From Verrucomicrobia bacterium LW23 (GTDB taxonomy: Bacteria > Verrucomicrobiota > Verrucomicrobiia > Methylacidiphilales > UBA1321), in the NCBI GenBank assembly GCA_003054695.1, contig QAZA01000045.1:693956-757955 (forward strand): 64,000 nucleotides of DNA. The letters run 5' to 3'. The notes under the pieces were generated by a model that saw only the letters and a program-made list of their open reading frames with translations, ran no database searches and was not told the origin of the DNA. The position numbers and the translations under genes were made by a program. Below are positions 43,737-52,302 of this stretch, one piece after another. Each line of letters begins with the position of its first letter. The stretch's first letter is position 1.

Positions 43737-43863
43737 ATTTCAGTTCAATGGTGAGTTATTAACACGGAGTACACGGAGGGGAAAAGGGGAATGTCCTCAG
43801 GCCGTCCCAGGGGCAGATGATTGACGCCAGGGGCAGATCGGTCGTCAGGGGGAGCTACATCGC

Positions 43864-45288
43864 TTACTCCGCCACCTCCACCGTCAGCGAGTGTCTGGCG
43901 GGGGCGGCGGTGGCGGAGAGGGTGGCGGTTTGCTGGCGCTGGGTGTTGAGGCGTTTGGTGAAGGCGTTGGCCAGGATCTCGATCTCGGCCAGCGCTTCCT
44001 TGTCCTTCGCGTTGTCGTCGTCATCGTCGCGCAGGAATTTGCGCCAGGTCATGAGCTTGTTCAGCTGGCCCATCACGATTTCGCCTTCCAGCTCCTGTTG
44101 TTCGCGCACGGCGGCCATCACCTTGGCGAAGGCGGGGATGAGCGGGTTGTCGTTGCGGAACTCCTCCGCCAGGTTAATGCCGCGCGCCAGGTCGGCGACG
44201 GGGAGCGTGCGCGTGGCGTTGCCCCACGTCACCTTCAGGGTCTTGGCGCCCTCCGGGATGTTGGTGACGACCAGCGTGTAGCGGTTGAGGTCGGCCTGAA
44301 AGGGCAGGAACTCCAGGATGGAGGCCGCGCTGTGCGCGTCCTTATTGGGCGGGAAGCAGAACGGGTAGCGCGACGACTCGATGTCGACCTTGACGCCCGG
44401 GCCGGCCGCGGCGGTGGCGGGCGCGGTGCCGGCGATCTTCTGTCCCTCGGTGCCTTCGGCGGTACCGGCTTTCAGGTCCACGGTAATGGTGCCGACGTTG
44501 CCGTCGCAGCCCAGGGCGCGCAGAAAGGCGTAGGCCATGATGAGGTGGCCGTTGTCGGTGGGGTGCACGCCGTCGGTGCCGGCGACGATGTAATCCTCGC
44601 CTTTGGCGGTTTTGGCGCGCTTCATGGTGTCGGCCATTACGGCGTGCACGTCGGCAAAGCGGCAGCCTTCGGTCTCGGCCAGGGAGCGGGCGGCGCCGGC
44701 CAGTTCGGAGAGCGTGTTGTTGTAGACTTCAGGCGTCGTGTCTTTCTTTTTGCCGGCCCACGCTTTGGTATCCACCACACCGGGGCTGCCGATGACAATG
44801 GTGCGCACGCCGGCGGCCTTGAATTTGCTGACAACATCGCGCAGCGCGTTTTTGTAGGTGGTGACGGTGCCGCCCCGCACCGGGCCGTAGCCGCCGTCGT
44901 TCATGCCGTAGCAGGTGGTGGCGATGGTGGGTTTGAAGCGCAGTACGTCGTTCTCCACGCGTTTCAGAAAGCCCGGCGCCGTCTCACCGCCCCAGCCAAA
45001 CTGCATGGCGTTGGCGTTTTGCCCCGCCGCGGCGGTCAGCAGGTAGGTCTGCACATACACGGAGTAGATTTTGCGCGCGGTGATGGAGTCGCCGCATATC
45101 GCCACCAGGTCATCCTTTTGCAGCAGAGGCGGTTGCAAAGGGGCGACGCCGGAGGGCAGCGACGGGGGCTCGGCGGCAGCCGCCTGGTGCGGCGTGGTAA
45201 GGCTGGCGGAGGCCAGCGCCAGCACCGCCACGCAGGCAGCGAGGATGCGGCTGTGGCGGGCGCGGGGGGCAAGGTGTTGGAGCATCAT
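43864..45288 (-). CDS. Secreted SGNH/GDSL hydrolase 1
   Basis: A 474-residue exported SGNH-fold esterase. A signal peptide (1-39, AAAA-E) is followed by block I GDSIT (Ser68), an FGWGGETAPGF segment (block II Gly), CYGMNDGG (block III Asn) and TDGVHPTDNGH (block V Asp239/His242). Such enzymes remove acyl groups from polysaccharides or lipids. A C-terminal extension (about 300-474) carries WGN and DDDDDNAKDKEAL-type helices and is shared with its neighbour. It belongs to a minus-strand block of exported proteins. Confidence 0.9.
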   Translation of the reverse strand: MMLQHLAPRARHSRILAACVAVLALASASLTTPHQAAAAEPPSLPSGVAPLQPPLLQKDDLVAICGDSITARKIYSVYVQTYLLTAAAGQNANAMQFGWGGETAPGFLKRVENDVLRFKPTIATTCYGMNDGGYGPVRGGTVTTYKNALRDVVSKFKAAGVRTIVIGSPGVVDTKAWAGKKKDTTPEVYNNTLSELAGAARSLAETEGCRFADVHAVMADTMKRAKTAKGEDYIVAGTDGVHPTDNGHLIMAYAFLRALGCDGNVGTITVDLKAGTAEGTEGQKIAGTAPATAAAGPGVKVDIESSRYPFCFPPNKDAHSAASILEFLPFQADLNRYTLVVTNIPEGAKTLKVTWGNATRTLPVADLARGINLAEEFRNDNPLIPAFAKVMAAVREQQELEGEIVMGQLNKLMTWRKFLRDDDDDNAKDKEALAEIEILANAFTKRLNTQRQQTATLSATAAPARHSLTVEVAE

Positions 45289-45327
45289 GATGTCAGGCGT
45301 GGTTGATGGGCGTGGCGGCGTGCGATG

Positions 45328-46683
45328 TTAGTGCCCGGGCTCCAGCACAATGCTGTGTTTGATGGGGATGACCTGGGCGCTGCTCTTCTCGCGCAGCTCC
45401 TTGAGGCGGGCCGGGACTTTGGCCACTAGCCTTTCCAGCGCGCCGATGGCTTCGGCATCGCCGGGCATCAGGCGCGCAAAGTTCTTGAGGCTGTTGGTAA
45501 GATCCTTGATGCCAAGCGTTTCCATCTGCTGCTGTTGCTGCAGGGCGCGATGTACCACACTCCACTGCTGGCAAAACGGATTGTCGGGAAACTCCGCCGC
45601 CAGGTTGACGCCTTTGGCCAGATCCTCCACGGAGAAGTTCTTTGACTTCTCGCCCCACGTCACCTTAAGCCCGCGCAGGCCGGCGGGCGGATTCTTCACC
45701 ACCAGCATGTAGCGGTTCAGGTCCTGGTGGAAAGGCAGGAACTCCAGGATCGTCGAGGAGGATTGCTGGTCGACCGGCTGGCCGTCCTTGGGCGGGGGGA
45801 AGCAGAACGGGTAGCGTGTCGACTCGATGGTGGTGCGGTCTCCCGAGCTGGCCAGGACCTTGTGGCCCTCGCCGGTCGCCTCGCCGGTGGCGGCCTTCAT
45901 GTCGATGGTGATGGTGCCGATGTTGCCGTCGCAGCCCAGCGCTTTCAGGAACGCGTAGGCCATGATGAGGTGGCCGTTGTGGCCGGGGTGCACGCCGTCG
46001 CTGCCGCCCACCAGGTAGCCGGGGCCCTTCTTCTCCTTGGCGCGGGCCATAACGTCGGCCATGATGCCGTGCACGTCCGCAAATGTAACGCCTTCTTCGG
46101 CAGCAACTTCCCTGGCGGCGGCGCCCAGGGTGGCCAGCGTCTGGTTGTAGACCTCGGCCGTTGTTTTGTCGCGCTTAAAGGACTTGGTATCCACCGCGCC
46201 CGGCGCACCCACAACGATGAAGCGCACGCCGCCCTCCTTGAACTTTTTGACGATGGCCTGCATGGCCTGCTTGTAGGTGGCGGTGTTTTCCGCCGTGGAG
46301 GCGGAGTAGCCGCCGTCATTCATGCCGTAGCATGTGGTGGCCACCGTCGGGGAGAAGTCGAGCACGTTGGTCTTCATCCGCCCCAGAAAGCCCGGCGCCC
46401 GCTCGCCGCTCCAGCCTGCCTGAAAGGCCTGCAGGTTGGTCGCCGGCTGGCACATCACCAGGTAATCCGCCATGTACAGCGAGTAGACTTTGCCCTCCGT
46501 AATGGAGTCGCCGCAAATCGCCACCAGGTCGCCGCTCTGCAGTTTCTCCTGCGCATGGCAGGCAAGGGGCAGGAACGGCGCGAGAAACCCAGCCGCCGCA
46601 ACAGCCAGGGCAAGCGAGGCGCTGAATGAACGGAACCGCGCAAGGGAGCGGAGTGCTGGACGGGAAGAGAGGAACGATGCCAT
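45328..46683 (-). CDS. Secreted SGNH/GDSL hydrolase 2 (paralogue)
   Basis: A 451-residue paralogue of the gene after it. The start at 46683 gives MASFLSSRPALRS and a signal peptide with ACHA-Q cleavage. Motifs match: GDSIT (Ser60), GWSGERAPGF, CYGMNDGG and SDGVHPGHNGH. The C-terminal region (KVTWGEKSKNFSVEDLAKGV) aligns with the paralogue. The two genes are 39 bp apart, a probable tandem duplication. It lies downstream of the giant propeller gene. Confidence 0.9.
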   Translation of the reverse strand: MASFLSSRPALRSLARFRSFSASLALAVAAAGFLAPFLPLACHAQEKLQSGDLVAICGDSITEGKVYSLYMADYLVMCQPATNLQAFQAGWSGERAPGFLGRMKTNVLDFSPTVATTCYGMNDGGYSASTAENTATYKQAMQAIVKKFKEGGVRFIVVGAPGAVDTKSFKRDKTTAEVYNQTLATLGAAAREVAAEEGVTFADVHGIMADVMARAKEKKGPGYLVGGSDGVHPGHNGHLIMAYAFLKALGCDGNIGTITIDMKAATGEATGEGHKVLASSGDRTTIESTRYPFCFPPPKDGQPVDQQSSSTILEFLPFHQDLNRYMLVVKNPPAGLRGLKVTWGEKSKNFSVEDLAKGVNLAAEFPDNPFCQQWSVVHRALQQQQQMETLGIKDLTNSLKNFARLMPGDAEAIGALERLVAKVPARLKELREKSSAQVIPIKHSIVLEPGH

Positions 46684-46781
46684 GGTGAATGAAGGAGAGG
46701 TGTGAAAGATCCGTTCTGAAGAGTAAGACATTACGATACGTCAGGACAGCAAAAAGAGTGATGAAGATGCGTGATCTCGCC

Positions 46782-46821
46782 TTTTCGCCCCCTCCTTAAG
46801 TTTCGTGTGTTTCGTGGTTAA
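46782..46821. repeat. ACGGAG/GTTAA family fragment
   Basis: CGCCCCCTCCTTAAGTTTCG followed by TGTGTTTCGTGGTTAAA. This is a one-arm copy of the family at 653-704, in the intergenic gap between the giant gene and the SGNH gene. Confidence 0.7.
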
Positions 46822-46824
46822 ATC

Positions 46825-49800
46825 CTACCCGCCCTGGTTCCCCCCGGCCGCGGGCGGCGGCGTGTTGGAGAGTTTCAGTTTCCAGAGCTTTTCCTTCGGC
46901 CCGTCCAGCACCACGCCCAGGCGGAAGGGGGAGTAGCCGACGCAGAAGCCGCGGACGGTGAACTGATTCCAGCCGGCGTTGAGGGTGAGGGGTTTGACGA
47001 TCTCCCGCAGCTGGCGGTGGCGGTTGGGACGGGCCAGGGCCTCCTTATTCTCCTTGGGCTCGCCTTTAAACACCTCCGTGCCGTTGAGCAGAAAGCGCGA
47101 TGTGGTTTGCGTGTGGCCCTGCAGCCGCACGTCCAGCTCCATCGGCTCCGGCGCGTACACCCACGTGGTGCCAAACCACACCTCAGCCGCGCCTTTGCCG
47201 TAGGAGACGCGGGTGTCGAGATCCTCAACCGTAGCTGGGCGCCAGCGGGCTTCGCGAGGGGGGGGCCAGTAGCCCTTGAGCATCTCGCCCGTGTAGACGG
47301 CGCCGAGGTCGACGCCCTGCTCGTCCACGGGGAAGATGCGCTCGCTCAGCAGTTTGATGGCGGCGTTCTTTTTCTCGCCGGGGATGTTCCACGCAAACGC
47401 CTCGGCGCCGGGGCCGCCGAAGGGCCCGATGATTTGCCAGTGGCGCAGCACCACGCCGCCGTCCAGCCCGGTAAACCGGCCCTGGGACCAGCTGGTGGGG
47501 TAAAGGCGGGCTTCCGTCGGCTCGTCGTACGTCTCGCGGCTGGCGGAGTTATCGGCGTTGGACCACCAGAACTTGGTGTGTCCGGAGAGCGTCGCCTCAA
47601 AGTTCATCATGGTGCGCACACCCTCGTCCAGATTGCCCAGCATCGGCACGGCTGAGCGCGGGATGGCGGCGGCCAGCACGTAGCCTTTGCCATCGCGATC
47701 GAACTTGTAGCCGAGTCTGGCGCCCGGAATCTGTGCCACGTTGTCGAACTTTGCCGTGCCGCCCGCCTCCGTGGCGTAAATTTGCGGTGCGGCTTTCTGC
47801 CCCGCGGCGGGCTTGATATCGAGCGGCCACTTCGGGTACATGCCCACAACCACGGGGACGAAGCCAGTGGTGTTGATTTCCACGGCTGGCGCTTCCTTGC
47901 CGGGCTTTGCCTTTGCGTCCGCGGCAGCCGCTGCCGGGGCGGGCGGCTGTGCGCCGGGCGCCGGTGCGCCGGGCTTTGCCTTCTCGTCCTTAAAGATGCC
48001 GAAGACAAAGCGAACGTCGCCGGGGCGGCCCTCCTTCCCGGCCGGTTTGGCGGCGCTGTCGCCCTGGATGTAGAAGCTCAGCGTGTCGGCCAGGCGATCG
48101 TGCGTAAAGATGCGCTCGATGGGATAGAGCGGCTTGGCGTCAAACACCGTGCCGGTGCGCACCTGCCAGCGCAGGTACAGGTTGTCCGCGTCATAGGCGC
48201 AGCGCACCTGCACTTTCTGGTCCGGGCCGGCGGAGAACTCGACGGGATCGGTGCTTTCCCAGCCGCCCATGGTGCCGTCCAGCGCCACGCCGCCGATGGC
48301 CGGCGCGAAGTTCACGAACTTGGCCGCCCCGGCTCCCCCGCGAAGGCTCAGCACCAGCTCGCTGGGCGTTGCAATCTGGTCTGCGGCGATGCTTACCGTC
48401 TTCTGCACGGTATCGAGCGGGCGCACCGGATTCTCCTTCAGGCTCCAGCCATCCACCGCAAACAGCAGCGGCGTGTATTTGCCCATGGCGATGTAGATCT
48501 GCCCGTTATCCTTGTTGGGGAAGATGGCGCCCGCGAAGAACTCGCCCGGCAGGCTGTAGACGCCGCTGTTGCGGTTGTCGGGGAAGAGCGTATCGACATA
48601 CAGCCCGTCGTCCGTGTACAGCAGCACGCCGCTGCGGCTTTGGTCGATAAGCGAGAGCAGGCCGTTGAGGGGGCGATGCGTGTGCATGGCGCCCTGAATC
48701 TGCCCGGGCGCCGCCGTGCCGCCCAGCGTTTGCCGGCCGGTGCGCCACACGATCTTGTACCCGCCCTTGCCATCCGGCACGTAGCGGGAGATTTTGTGCT
48801 GCGCGCCGTAGTTGGCGGAGAAGTTCTGGCCGCCGCGGTTATTGACATAGAAGCCCGTCTCGAGATCGCCGGCCACCTGGCCCCAGTCGCTGCTGTAGGT
48901 GTTGGCCAGCTCGTTGGCGCCGTGCGTGGCACTGGCGGTGCCGTTAGCGCGCGCCTCAAAGATGGGGTCCGTCAGCAGCTTCTTCCACTCCTTGAAGATG
49001 GGGTTGCCGTGCGCGTCGTAGCCTTCCGGCGCCACGCGCCATATGTGGGGCGAGCCCATGCCGATGGCCGCGAGCGACAGATCCGACAGCCACATGTCGC
49101 CATGGTAGCGCAGCACACCCTGGGGCGGCGTTGTTGGCGTCAGCTCCTCGTCGTCCACCAGCTGGTTGTTATTGGCGTCGTGCCAGAAGCTGGTGATGAT
49201 GCCCTTGGCGCCTTTCTCCTTGGGCAGCTCGCGCACGATGCCGGCGCTCAGCACCCAGCGGTCCTGGCCGTTGCTCGTATCGTGGCGGTAGACAAAGCTG
49301 CCCTTCCCGGAGGCGATGTACTCGCGGGCGGGGGCGCCGTTTTCGCCGGGGATGCGGATGAAGCGCGGGATCTTGATGCCGCCGAAGCCGCGCGTGGCGG
49401 TGCTGCGCGGGGCGGTAACGTAGGGCCACACAGCGTCGACCTGCCAGTCGCGCTTCGCGTAATCCAGCTTCCAGCGCACCAGCCAGTTCTGGTGGCCGGG
49501 CAGGTAGATCTTCTCGGGGTGATCCGGGTCGTTGGCGTAGCCGTCGTTGGCTTTGGTTTGCAGGGTTACCCAGTCGCGGATGAGTTTGCCTTCGGCGATG
49601 GACCACTCGCTCACGCGGTTGGGGCCGGCCGATTCCAGCACGAGAAGGCGCTCTTTGCCGTCAGGGCCGGGCCAGATCGTCAGGCGGGTGGGCGCCATAA
49701 AGGTCTCCTTGTCGTACTTGCCGGGCACCTGGGCGTCGAGCTTGCCAAAGGTTTTGGTGATTTTGGCAGCGGAGAGCGTGGCGGCGCCAAACTGCAGCAC

Positions 49801-51207
49801 TTTATTGCGCTTCGTGTCGCTGACATACAGGTTGCCGGCGGCGTCCAGCGTAATGTCCCCGGGCGTCACGATATCGGCGGGAATCTGCAGCACCACCTGG
49901 GCCGCGGGGGTGCCAGCGGGCAGGCCGTCCTTCAGCGGTATGCGGCTCACGACCCAGGTCGGGCCCCTGGGTGTGCCAGGGGCGGGTGTGGCGGAGGACG
50001 AATCGGAGGCGTCCTCGCTGTCGTCGGAGGTGGCGGCCGCGGCGGCGGGGGGCGGGGTGCTCGGGGCATCGCTGCCGGGCTTGATGTGCAGCACGTAAAG
50101 GTTGCCCTTATGGATGGCCAGCGCGGCTGGCTTGTACACGTCAATCTCCCCAAGCTGCGCGGCGCTGGTGCCGTCGTGGATGGTGACCTTGTTGACCCAC
50201 TCGGTGGTCCCTTCCTTCCAGCGGGTGTGGCGCTGGCCTTTCTCGCTGTACATCTTGCCGCGCTGCGCAATGTAGACCAGCGTTTTGCCGGCCGCCTCGT
50301 CGCCCAGGCGCAGGCACTCCAGCGAGGTAACGCGGCCGGGCGGCACCAGCACCTTGTTGCGGTGCGCGCCGGAGTCGGTGCCCCAGGGACCGTCGGCGCG
50401 GTAGACGTACTTGGCGCCGCCCTCGTCGCTGTAGCTCCACACGGTGGTGCCGTCCGTACAGGTGGCGCCTCCGCCGCCCGCGCCGCCGCTGTTAAAGGAG
50501 CGCAGGAACTGGTCGTAGCCGATCTCCTTCTTCAGGTCGATCATCGGGTTGTTGGTGCCGTTCTCCAGATACTGGTAGTAGAACACCGCCACGCCGTTGG
50601 AAGCCGCCGCCAGGTCCGCCATCGGGGCGCCCACGGGATCGCCGCTGAACGGCTCGCGCGGAGGCACCACGCCCTCCGGCGCCTGCGGCGGCTGGAAGCT
50701 GTTGGCGGCGGTGAGGTAGCGCGGGGTGATGGTATGGAACTCGTTATCAATGCCCCACTTTTTGGCCGGCATGTAGATGCCTTTGACGCCGTACGTGCCG
50801 GGCGGGATGGGCATGTAGTTGTCGTCCAGGCCGTCCCAGATTTCCGTGAACTTGCCCTGGTTCTCCGCGTTCACCTCGCGCGCGGCGCCGCTGACAAACT
50901 GGCTGATGATCCAGTTGGGATCCTTCGCGTCCACAATCGCCAGCGTCACGCGCCACGTTACCGGCTCCTGCCCGGCCTTGTAGGGGAGCTGGTAGGTGAT
51001 GGTGGCGCCGGCCTCCGCCTGCTTCTTGCCGTCGGAGGTATTGCCGGAGTTATTGGGGGAGATTTTGGCGGCCGGCGCGTTTTGAAGCAGGAGCGGGCCG
51101 GGGCACAGCGCGGCGGCGGCCATGGCAAGGGCAAGCATTGCGGGCAGTCGAAGGGCGCGCATGGCTGCGGAGAAGCAGGATCGACGTGTCAGCATCATCG
51201 GGATCAT
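46825..51207 (-). CDS. Giant secreted beta-propeller protein with CBM9-like domain
   Basis: A 1460-residue exported protein. The start at 51207 (MIPMMLTRRSC) is followed by a signal peptide (AMAAAALCPGP). Residues 50-200 hold Ig-like material (FTEIWDGLDDNYMPIPPGTY is FlgD-like). Residues 230-1050 form NHL/PQQ-type propeller blades (ITLDAAGNLYVSDTKRNKVLQFG; DGLYVDTLFPDNRNSGVYS). A CBM9/DOMON-like sandwich follows (WESTDPVEF, YDADNLYLRWQV), and a C-terminal part WFGTTWVYAPEPMELDVRLQ looks like a galactose-binding-type fold. Probably sugar- or surface-binding; no catalytic motif was seen. Confidence 0.85.
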   Translation of the reverse strand: MIPMMLTRRSCFSAAMRALRLPAMLALAMAAAALCPGPLLLQNAPAAKISPNNSGNTSDGKKQAEAGATITYQLPYKAGQEPVTWRVTLAIVDAKDPNWIISQFVSGAAREVNAENQGKFTEIWDGLDDNYMPIPPGTYGVKGIYMPAKKWGIDNEFHTITPRYLTAANSFQPPQAPEGVVPPREPFSGDPVGAPMADLAAASNGVAVFYYQYLENGTNNPMIDLKKEIGYDQFLRSFNSGGAGGGGATCTDGTTVWSYSDEGGAKYVYRADGPWGTDSGAHRNKVLVPPGRVTSLECLRLGDEAAGKTLVYIAQRGKMYSEKGQRHTRWKEGTTEWVNKVTIHDGTSAAQLGEIDVYKPAALAIHKGNLYVLHIKPGSDAPSTPPPAAAAATSDDSEDASDSSSATPAPGTPRGPTWVVSRIPLKDGLPAGTPAAQVVLQIPADIVTPGDITLDAAGNLYVSDTKRNKVLQFGAATLSAAKITKTFGKLDAQVPGKYDKETFMAPTRLTIWPGPDGKERLLVLESAGPNRVSEWSIAEGKLIRDWVTLQTKANDGYANDPDHPEKIYLPGHQNWLVRWKLDYAKRDWQVDAVWPYVTAPRSTATRGFGGIKIPRFIRIPGENGAPAREYIASGKGSFVYRHDTSNGQDRWVLSAGIVRELPKEKGAKGIITSFWHDANNNQLVDDEELTPTTPPQGVLRYHGDMWLSDLSLAAIGMGSPHIWRVAPEGYDAHGNPIFKEWKKLLTDPIFEARANGTASATHGANELANTYSSDWGQVAGDLETGFYVNNRGGQNFSANYGAQHKISRYVPDGKGGYKIVWRTGRQTLGGTAAPGQIQGAMHTHRPLNGLLSLIDQSRSGVLLYTDDGLYVDTLFPDNRNSGVYSLPGEFFAGAIFPNKDNGQIYIAMGKYTPLLFAVDGWSLKENPVRPLDTVQKTVSIAADQIATPSELVLSLRGGAGAAKFVNFAPAIGGVALDGTMGGWESTDPVEFSAGPDQKVQVRCAYDADNLYLRWQVRTGTVFDAKPLYPIERIFTHDRLADTLSFYIQGDSAAKPAGKEGRPGDVRFVFGIFKDEKAKPGAPAPGAQPPAPAAAAADAKAKPGKEAPAVEINTTGFVPVVVGMYPKWPLDIKPAAGQKAAPQIYATEAGGTAKFDNVAQIPGARLGYKFDRDGKGYVLAAAIPRSAVPMLGNLDEGVRTMMNFEATLSGHTKFWWSNADNSASRETYDEPTEARLYPTSWSQGRFTGLDGGVVLRHWQIIGPFGGPGAEAFAWNIPGEKKNAAIKLLSERIFPVDEQGVDLGAVYTGEMLKGYWPPPREARWRPATVEDLDTRVSYGKGAAEVWFGTTWVYAPEPMELDVRLQGHTQTTSRFLLNGTEVFKGEPKENKEALARPNRHRQLREIVKPLTLNAGWNQFTVRGFCVGYSPFRLGVVLDGPKEKLWKLKLSNTPPPAAGGNQGG

Positions 51208-51349
51208 AAGCGTGCGTGGGGGGGAGGTGGACGTGGACGAGAGGTGTTCTAGATCACTTTTGATATAGAACAAGATTTGAGCAAAAAAAGAAGGTCTGTC
51301 GCTGATCTGTCAGACTGGCTGGTTGTCTTCCTGTCAGTGGCGCCGTGCT

Positions 51350-51973
51350 TCAGCGCTGTTGTGCCGGGGCGGGCTCGGTGCCTGTTGCCGCCGTGGATGC
51401 CTTGCCGCCGCCCAGGTACTGCTCGGGAATCATCACCGAAATCGGATCCACGCCCGGCACCGGTACGGTCAGGCGGTACTCCACCGGCTTGCCCTGGTTG
51501 TCCGCCGGCGGCGGCGGCAGTCTGGGGAAGGCGACGCCCAGCTCGATCCAGCCGCCCTTGCGTATGCCGGTCACCAGCGCCATGGGGCCGAAGAAGGGCT
51601 TGGTCGGCAGGTCCTGCAGCGGCTTGAGCTTACGGCCGGTTTTGGATTCCTCCAGCACGCAGCGCTCCATGGTAAAGACCTTGTCCTGGCCCTTCTCCTG
51701 TTCGGCCACGGAGCCCAGCAGCAGGTGCTCGCGCTTTTTGGACTCCAGCCGCACGCAGAACACAATAGCGCCCTTGTCCGCCAGCCCCATGCGGGTGACG
51801 GAGACTTTGACCTTGTCGTTCTTGATGGCCTCCGCGTCGTCCGCCGGGGTGCCGGCGGGCGCGGTGGGTTTGGGCATCTCCGGGATGGGGGGAGATTGCG
51901 CTCCTGCGGCGACAACCAGGGCCATGACGCCTGCGGCGGCAAAAGCGCCGGCCAAAAAACGGGGCAACTTCAT
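51350..51973 (-). CDS. Secreted hypothetical protein
   Basis: A 207-residue protein with a signal peptide (1-26, AAGAQ) and a mature chain of mixed beta character: VKVSVTRMGLADKGAIVFCV, then LGSVAEQEKGQDKVFTMERC. The C-terminus is Pro/Ala/Thr-rich. No domain is recognised. It is upstream of the giant propeller gene on the same strand, with 142 bp between them, and may be the first gene of the exported block. Confidence 0.65.
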   Translation of the reverse strand: MKLPRFLAGAFAAAGVMALVVAAGAQSPPIPEMPKPTAPAGTPADDAEAIKNDKVKVSVTRMGLADKGAIVFCVRLESKKREHLLLGSVAEQEKGQDKVFTMERCVLEESKTGRKLKPLQDLPTKPFFGPMALVTGIRKGGWIELGVAFPRLPPPPADNQGKPVEYRLTVPVPGVDPISVMIPEQYLGGGKASTAATGTEPAPAQQR

Positions 51974-52302
51974 AAGTGGAGAAGAAAAGAAAGAGGGAGA
52001 AATGCCGACTACCAGAGGCGACTGCGAGAGGGAGCCAGGGCGCTCAAGCGATCTAAGCCTAAAACGCCATAAGAGTAAACACTACTTGCCGGCCACGGAT
52101 ACACAAGCCATACACTTACCATACGGCAATCTCCTTTGCACGACGGCCGGCCGCGCAGTCCCGGCTCTCGCACGGCGGCGGCAACACTTCGCAACAATTT
52201 TCCCCATCGCGCTGAAGAAAAGAATGCGGTAGCGTCGTCTAATGTGTGCCGCCGCGCCCATGCCGCAAGGCACACGCACCTTCATTCCTCATCTCCCCGC
52301 CC
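51974..52302. other. Divergent intergenic region
   Basis: No gene found. It should contain the promoters of the minus-strand exported block and of the AsmA-like gene, but no consensus match is convincing. Confidence 0.4.

Noticed and set aside
41000-43863. Insertion sequence or MITE with transposase
   Set aside because: No transposase ORF and no target duplications noticed; only palindromes.
47782-51252. 1156-codon plus-strand frame opposite the giant propeller gene
   Set aside because: High-GC antisense shadow; the minus strand has signal peptide, blades and consistent protein composition.
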